Shown: in pieces, positions 60,015-64,000 of the stretch
Layout: the number at the start of each line of letters is the position of its first letter
How positions within the stretch are numbered: position 1 is the first letter of the stretch
Source of the DNA: Lachnospiraceae bacterium
Lineage (GTDB): Bacteria > Bacillota > Clostridia > Lachnospirales > Anaerotignaceae
Direction of reading: 5' to 3'
Assembly (NCBI GenBank): GCA_003543235.1
Contig: DPJA01000038.1
Location: 322,415-386,414, forward strand
DNA length: 64,000 bases
Notes under the pieces: generated by a model
What the model saw: the letters and a program-made list of their open reading frames with translations, nothing else
The model's database searches: none
Told to the model about the DNA's origin: nothing
Made by a program: the position numbers and the translations under genes

Positions 60015-61154
60015 CTATCCGGCACTAAGCAAAATGATTGCCGAAAATACAAACATCACCGCCACAACAAACAATGACCCTAGCAATAATGCGGAAAAAT
60101 CTCCTGCACTATTAAGTGCCTTTATAAGTCGTGGCTCACTTACAGGCTCAATAACTGCCGCTGCCAGCTTATATATAAAAAACATAACTCCAAGCTTTAT
60201 TACAGGCAACATTACCATAGCCGCCACCAAAAGCACTGTTGCTACAGTTACGGAGCCTTTTAAAAGCCCTGTTAAATTTGCTGCAGTTTGAACTGCTCCA
60301 CTCATAATATCTCCAACCACAGGCACTGCCCCAACAGCTACTTTTGCTGTTTTGGTAACCATACCGTTAAGCCCAGCAGCTCCTGTTTTTTGAAGTGCAG
60401 TTATGCCAATAAAAGCAAAGGCACAGCCTTTAAGACAAATTGAAATTACGTTTTTCATAAGCTCGCTTAAATTGCTAAGCAGTCCTCTATCAGATATATG
60501 GTTTGCTATTTCAAGCATTGCTGTAAGACCTATTGCTGGTACTATAATACTTTGTATCAATGTTGAAATAAGCATAGCCGCTCCCATAATTAAAGGTCCC
60601 ATAACTGCGGAATCCACAACTTTGCCCGACGCCGCCATTAGGGTTAAAAAGGCGGGCAGCATTTCTTTAAGCATTAATATGAGCTTGTCTGTTGTTTGTG
60701 TCACCAAAACACTGTTTTCGTAAAATGATGCCATAACTATGTAAATAAGAAGTATGTAGCAAACATAAAATCCCAGTTCTGATGCAGTTTTCCCTCCAAA
60801 AGAATCCTCAAGTGTTTTTAGAAAACCACAAAGAATTGCTATGAAAATTATTTTTCGTAAAAGTTTAATCTGTTGAAATATTTCTGAAAAGACTGCTCTC
60901 ACTATTTTTGTGGCACAATCTTTATATGAAAACTGCCAGCCTCCACTTACAATATCCTTAACTGTTTGGCTAAAACTAAACTCATTATCATCCATAAGCT
61001 CATTAGCTGTGTCATCAATTTCCTCTAGTCCAAGCCTATCAATCTGTGTATTAACAAAAGTTTGCGTTTCCTCTGCATGAATTTTTTGAGGAAATATAAA
61101 TACCGCACAAAGCAGTATAAATAAGCAAATCATTCGTTTTCTCATAGTAATCAC
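60015..61154 (-). CDS. spoIIIAE: Stage III sporulation protein AE
   Basis: Polytopic membrane protein of the SpoIIIA complex. The 379 residues start with a signal-like helix (MICLFILLCAVFIFPQKIHA) and have seven to eight further helices (about 95-375), the typical AE pattern with ISGGWQFSYKDC-like cytoplasmic segment and GMVTKTAKVAVGAVPVVGDIMSGAVQTAANLTGLL. It shares its operon position with all eight spoIIIA genes. Confidence 0.93.
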   Translation of the reverse strand: MITMRKRMICLFILLCAVFIFPQKIHAEETQTFVNTQIDRLGLEEIDDTANELMDDNEFSFSQTVKDIVSGGWQFSYKDCATKIVRAVFSEIFQQIKLLRKIIFIAILCGFLKTLEDSFGGKTASELGFYVCYILLIYIVMASFYENSVLVTQTTDKLILMLKEMLPAFLTLMAASGKVVDSAVMGPLIMGAAMLISTLIQSIIVPAIGLTAMLEIANHISDRGLLSNLSELMKNVISICLKGCAFAFIGITALQKTGAAGLNGMVTKTAKVAVGAVPVVGDIMSGAVQTAANLTGLLKGSVTVATVLLVAAMVMLPVIKLGVMFFIYKLAAAVIEPVSEPRLIKALNSAGDFSALLLGSLFVVAVMFVFSAIILLSAG

Positions 61155-61160
61155 CTATCT

Positions 61161-61553
61161 TTATATAAAGTGCTCTACCATTTCCATTAGTGCCAGTATT
61201 ACAGGTGCACCAGTAATAGCAATAAATATCTTTCCTGCCAAATCTACCTTTGAAGCAATTGCACCCTCTCCTGCATCCTTACAAAGTTCTGTGGCAAATC
61301 GTGCTGCGTAGGATATACCTATTATTTTAAGTATAATATTCATATATTCACTGTTTATTCCAGCACTGCCAGCTAAATCTGAAAATATGTCTATAACTCT
61401 TTTTAAATATTCCGCCACAAAAAGAAAAATCAATATACCCGTAGTTAACCCAATAAACAAGCTGAACAGAGGACTTTCTTTTTTTAAGCTTATGCTAAGA
61501 ATTGTGCCAACTATGCCTATAATAACTATCTGCAATATTTCCATATTGCCCAT
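61161..61553 (-). CDS. spoIIIAD: Stage III sporulation protein AD
   Basis: 130-residue membrane protein with four helices, starting MEILQIVIIGIVGTILSISLKKESPLFSLFIG after an initial MGN. AC and AD resemble flagellar FliQ-type export proteins and likely form a membrane base. The ELCKDAGEGAIASKVDLAGKI segment is conserved. Confidence 0.92.
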   Translation of the reverse strand: MGNMEILQIVIIGIVGTILSISLKKESPLFSLFIGLTTGILIFLFVAEYLKRVIDIFSDLAGSAGINSEYMNIILKIIGISYAARFATELCKDAGEGAIASKVDLAGKIFIAITGAPVILALMEMVEHFI

Positions 61554-61559
61554 CCTCCC

Positions 61560-61754
61560 CTATAGATTAAATAAGGTTTGTACCGTTTCAAAAAGTTTGC
61601 TTATGTACTGAATAACCCAATAAAGCACCACCACAAGCCCCGCAAGGGTGGTCATCATTGCCTGTTCCTCCCGTCCTGCACGTATAAGCACTTGATTTAA
61701 TACCGCAATCAAAATGCCTGCAGCCGCAATTTGAAATACTATGTCTATATCCAT
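61560..61754 (-). CDS. spoIIIAC: Stage III sporulation protein AC
   Basis: 64-residue protein with two membrane helices (IVFQIAAAGILIAVLNQVL and MMTTLAGLVVVLYWVIQYI), the full size of AC. The ATG at 61754 is 6 bases from AGGGGGC; the in-frame start at 61784 would add 10 residues overlapping spoIIIAB. Two stem genes flank it tightly. Confidence 0.92.
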   Translation of the reverse strand: MDIDIVFQIAAAGILIAVLNQVLIRAGREEQAMMTTLAGLVVVLYWVIQYISKLFETVQTLFNL

Positions 61755-61765
61755 TTTTATGCCCC

Positions 61766-62287
61766 CTAAAATAAAATAATGCAAACCATAATTCCACCTA
61801 AAAGACCAAGTGTTTTATAAAGCCTTTCTTCAACCTTTCGTTTTTCTCTTAATTCTTGCTGGGCATTTTCTATATAATCCAACAAAAGCGTAGCATTTTG
61901 AACCTGCATTTCTTTATCTGCAAAACCAAGGGTTCTACCGAAAGAAAACAAATACTCCATGTCCTCTGCATTAAAATATGCGTTATGCTGAACCTCTATA
62001 ACTGCCTTGTTCCAAATTTCATCGGCTGTTTTTCCTTTTTTGTCCAAAAACCCTTCTGTTGCCGCCTCAAATGCCATTGCAACAACACCGTTTGTTCGGT
62101 TTGCTATTTCATTAAAAACTTCATAAAGTGGAGTTGCCGAATATTTGATTTCTGCATTAAAAATGGTTATGGCTTTTTTTAGCTGCTCTAAATCCTGCAT
62201 TCTGAATGCTCCCATTTTAGACATATAAAATCCCCACGTATAACAACATAAAATAACCACTATTCCACCTGTTAATTTAAAAAGCAT
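61766..62287 (-). CDS. spoIIIAB: Stage III sporulation protein AB
   Basis: 173-residue protein with membrane helices at both ends (LFKLTGGIVVILCCYTWGFY and LGLLGGIMVCIILF) and a helical core. The typical segment YSATPLYEVFNEIANRTNG is present. The ATG at 62287 follows the spoIIIAA stop by one base, with GGAGGG at 9-10 bases. An earlier ATG three codons upstream overlaps the ribosome site. Confidence 0.92.
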   Translation of the reverse strand: MLFKLTGGIVVILCCYTWGFYMSKMGAFRMQDLEQLKKAITIFNAEIKYSATPLYEVFNEIANRTNGVVAMAFEAATEGFLDKKGKTADEIWNKAVIEVQHNAYFNAEDMEYLFSFGRTLGFADKEMQVQNATLLLDYIENAQQELREKRKVEERLYKTLGLLGGIMVCIILF

Positions 62288-62288
62288 A

Positions 62289-63230
62289 TCATTCATCCCT
62301 CCACAGCACTTTAAGATTCTCATCCAAAACCTCTTCTACTCTTCCCGTTTTTCCTTTGTTGTGCAAAAAAACATATCTGTCAAAAGCTTTTATTTCCGTA
62401 AGACGCTTCAACGATGTTCTGTTTAAAACATCCTTTATAGTTGCCCCATGCACAGTGCAAATTACTGCAACTCCACAATTTAATATTTCCTCTATAGCAT
62501 CTATATCTTTATCTTCACCAATTTCATCCACAACAATGCAATCGGGTGCCATACTTCTTAAAAGCATTTTCATTCCTACTGTTTTAGGACATCCATCCAA
62601 AACATCTGTGTTTTTTCCACAGTCGTTATTTCTCTTTCCTCTAAATGTTCCGCCTATCTCGCTTCTTTCATCTACAACAGACACATTAATCAAACTGTTG
62701 CTTATAAGTCTTGTCAAATCTCTTAATAAAGTTGTTTTGCCGCAACCTGGAGGTGATATAATAATTGTGTTCATAACTGAATGGCAATTAAATATGTATG
62801 GTAATATTATATTTGCACATCCTTTTATTTCGTGAGAAATACGTATATTAAGGCTGTTAATGTGCCGAATATCTACCACACAATCATTTTGGGTTACGGT
62901 ATGCCCTGCAATGCCAATCCTATGTCCTCCGCTTATGGTTATAAACCCTTTCTTAACCTCCTCACTGAAGGCATAAAGGGAATATCCACTTAATATTTCC
63001 ATGGTTGCGGCTATATCCTTTATTTCTGGATAAAATGCTTTTTTGTCATCATCAACAAGTATTCCTTGCGGCGTTATATACTTTGTTTTTTCTCTAAGCT
63101 TAATAACTGAGGGTCTGTCTGCTCTAATCCTAATTTCTTCTGCCTCTTCAAATATTCTGTCATCAATTCCTTCTGCCATTATTCTTATTTTTCCACCAAA
63201 AGATGACACAATTTCATTTTTCACACTCAA
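62289..63230 (-). CDS. spoIIIAA: Stage III sporulation protein AA (ATPase)
   Basis: Secretion-type ATPase powering the SpoIIIA complex. The 313 residues contain Walker A IISPPGCGKTTLLRDL (about 158-175), Walker B CIVVDEIGEDKD and HGATIKDVLNRTS. The start is uncertain: TTG at 63230 lies 10 bases from GGAG, with a GTG two codons later. A near-perfect sigma-E promoter precedes it, and the gene is first of the eight-gene spoIIIA operon. Confidence 0.95.
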   Translation of the reverse strand: MSVKNEIVSSFGGKIRIMAEGIDDRIFEEAEEIRIRADRPSVIKLREKTKYITPQGILVDDDKKAFYPEIKDIAATMEILSGYSLYAFSEEVKKGFITISGGHRIGIAGHTVTQNDCVVDIRHINSLNIRISHEIKGCANIILPYIFNCHSVMNTIIISPPGCGKTTLLRDLTRLISNSLINVSVVDERSEIGGTFRGKRNNDCGKNTDVLDGCPKTVGMKMLLRSMAPDCIVVDEIGEDKDIDAIEEILNCGVAVICTVHGATIKDVLNRTSLKRLTEIKAFDRYVFLHNKGKTGRVEEVLDENLKVLWRDE

Positions 63231-63253
63231 GCCTGTACCACTCCTTTTAATTT

Positions 63254-63281
63254 AATGTATGAAAACCTTTAAAAAATATGC
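63254..63281 (-). promoter_or_regulatory. Sigma-E promoter of the spoIIIA operon
   Basis: GCATATT, 13 bases, CATACATT on the minus strand, essentially the sigma-E consensus, 24 bases upstream of spoIIIAA. This is the mother-cell promoter expected for the operon. Confidence 0.88.
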
Positions 63282-63291
63282 TATTATAATA

Positions 63292-63320
63292 TTGACACAA
63301 TTCAACTTAGGGTATACAAT
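63292..63320 (+). promoter_or_regulatory. Sigma-A promoter of the DAHP synthase gene
   Basis: TTGACA, 17 bases, TACAAT on the plus strand, 52 bases before the ATG. It is divergent from the spoIIIA promoter. Confidence 0.75.
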
Positions 63321-63371
63321 CATCAAAACAATGATTTAACACTTTAAAGTGCAACAGAGGAGGAAATATAT

Positions 63372-64000
63372 ATGATTATAGTAATGAAACCGACATCAAC
63401 CGAGGCAGATGTAAAAAATATTGTTAACAAACTTGAAGAGTGTGGTCTTAAGGCTCACCTTTCAAAAGGTGAATCCATAACCATAATTGGCGTTGTTGGG
63501 GATAAACATATTTTTCTTGAAAAAAATCCACAGCTTATGCCAGGGGTTGAAAAACTTGTTCATGTGAGTGAAAGCTATAAACTTTCAAATAAAAAATTCC
63601 ATCCTGAACCAACAGTTATTGATATTGACGGAGTAAAAATTGGCGGAGATAATTTTGTTATTATGGCAGGTCCTTGTGCCGTTGAAAGTGAACAGCAGAT
63701 GTTTGAAACTGCCGAAGCCGTTTTAGCAGGTGGTGCACAAATACTTCGTGGCGGTGCATATAAACCACGTACCTCTCCATACTCTTTTCAGGGACTTGAG
63801 GTTGATGGACTTAAATACATGGCAAACGCACGTAAAAAATATGGTTTAAAAATAATAAGTGAAGTAACAAGCAATGCTGCTATTGAAGCTGCAAAGGGTT
63901 ATGTTGATATTATTCAGATTGGTGCAAGAAATATGCAAAATTTTGAGCTTTTAAAAACAGCGGGAAAAACAAATATACCTGTTATGCTTAAAAGAGGAAT
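63372..64000 (+). CDS. aroF: DAHP synthase, type I-beta (cut by window edge)
   Basis: Condenses phosphoenolpyruvate and erythrose-4-phosphate to DAHP, the first step of the shikimate pathway. The first 209 codons are present. Residues about 1-67 form the ferredoxin-like regulatory domain (MIIVMKPTSTEADVKNIVNKL), followed by the barrel with FVIMAGPCAVESEQQMFETA, ILRGGAYKPRTSPYSFQG and IQIGARNMQNFELLK. AGGAGG precedes the ATG. It runs off the right edge, so neighbours and the C-terminus are unknown. Confidence 0.95.
   Translation, partial: MIIVMKPTSTEADVKNIVNKLEECGLKAHLSKGESITIIGVVGDKHIFLEKNPQLMPGVEKLVHVSESYKLSNKKFHPEPTVIDIDGVKIGGDNFVIMAGPCAVESEQQMFETAEAVLAGGAQILRGGAYKPRTSPYSFQGLEVDGLKYMANARKKYGLKIISEVTSNAAIEAAKGYVDIIQIGARNMQNFELLKTAGKTNIPVMLKRG

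Noticed and set aside
1..64000. tRNA, rRNA, tmRNA, insertion sequences or prophage
   Set aside because: No cloverleaf-like or rRNA-like segments, transposase genes or phage genes were seen on either strand.

Overview
The window is a gene-dense, low-GC stretch from an endospore-forming anaerobic Firmicute, most likely a member of the Clostridia close to Lachnospiraceae or Anaerotignum-like lineages. The placement rests on the low GC content, the many sporulation genes (spo0A, spoIIP, spoIVB, spoIIIAA-AH, an alpha/beta SASP gene, gerW), the CIRCE-controlled hrcA-grpE-dnaK-dnaJ operon, a type I-beta DAHP synthase and a B12-dependent radical SAM protein. The species is not determined. Nearly all of the window is core chromosome. 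I see no tRNA or rRNA genes, insertion sequences, prophage or CRISPR array, and no gene-free gap above 300 bases.

Layout. 1-7.2 kb (minus): EamA exporter, cinA, pgsA, rimO and ftsK/spoIIIE, with the recA 5' end last. 7.4-9.6 kb (plus): an acyltransferase-3 membrane protein and purK. 9.7-18.5 kb (minus): spoIIP-lepA-hemW-hrcA-grpE-dnaK-dnaJ, the Bacillus-like order. 18.6-22.4 kb (plus): nucleoside salvage (pdp, deoB) and ychF. 22.5-26.1 kb (minus): a five-gene membrane/sporulation operon that ends in gerW and an orphan DUF1887 CARF-nuclease gene. 26.2-27.1 kb (minus): two half-size TauE/SafE proteins and an unrecognised 56-residue protein. 27.2-29.6 kb (plus): a radical SAM protein and nth. 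29.6-34.4 kb (minus): yicC-remA-gmk-rpoZ-priA and an SASP gene, divergent from rqcH (plus). 36.3-50.3 kb: spo0A, spoIVB and recN, which are adjacent in Bacillus, are here separated by an amidohydrolase, a CorC-type protein, glyA, mnmA, iscU, iscS, an XRE regulator, metY and an Rrf2 regulator. 50.3-63.2 kb (minus): argR-nadK-tlyA-dxs-PAP2-ispA-xseB-xseA-nusB-asp23, preceded by the spoIIIA operon. 63.4 kb to the end (plus): DAHP synthase, cut by the window edge.

Functional links. IscS, IscU and MnmA form a sulfur-transfer and tRNA-thiolation set. It lies near an O-acetylhomoserine sulfhydrylase and a cysteine-rich Rrf2 regulator, and both of these carry a similar ATnCC/GGAAT operator-like motif, so a cysteine or Fe-S regulon is likely. 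Heat-shock control is explicit, with a perfect CIRCE. A sigma-E promoter precedes spoIIIAA, with weaker candidates for sigma-E at spoIIP and sigma-G at spoIVB.

Most worth a second look: the DUF1887 CARF-nuclease gene in a spore-gene operon with no CRISPR in sight; a structured leader with its own promoter upstream of glyA; a 37-bp-period duplication of the rrf2 start region that creates an overlapping upstream ORF; a Spo0A receiver lacking the usual acidic pair; and the palindrome cluster between iscS and the XRE gene. All functional calls are from reading the sequence; no database search was run.
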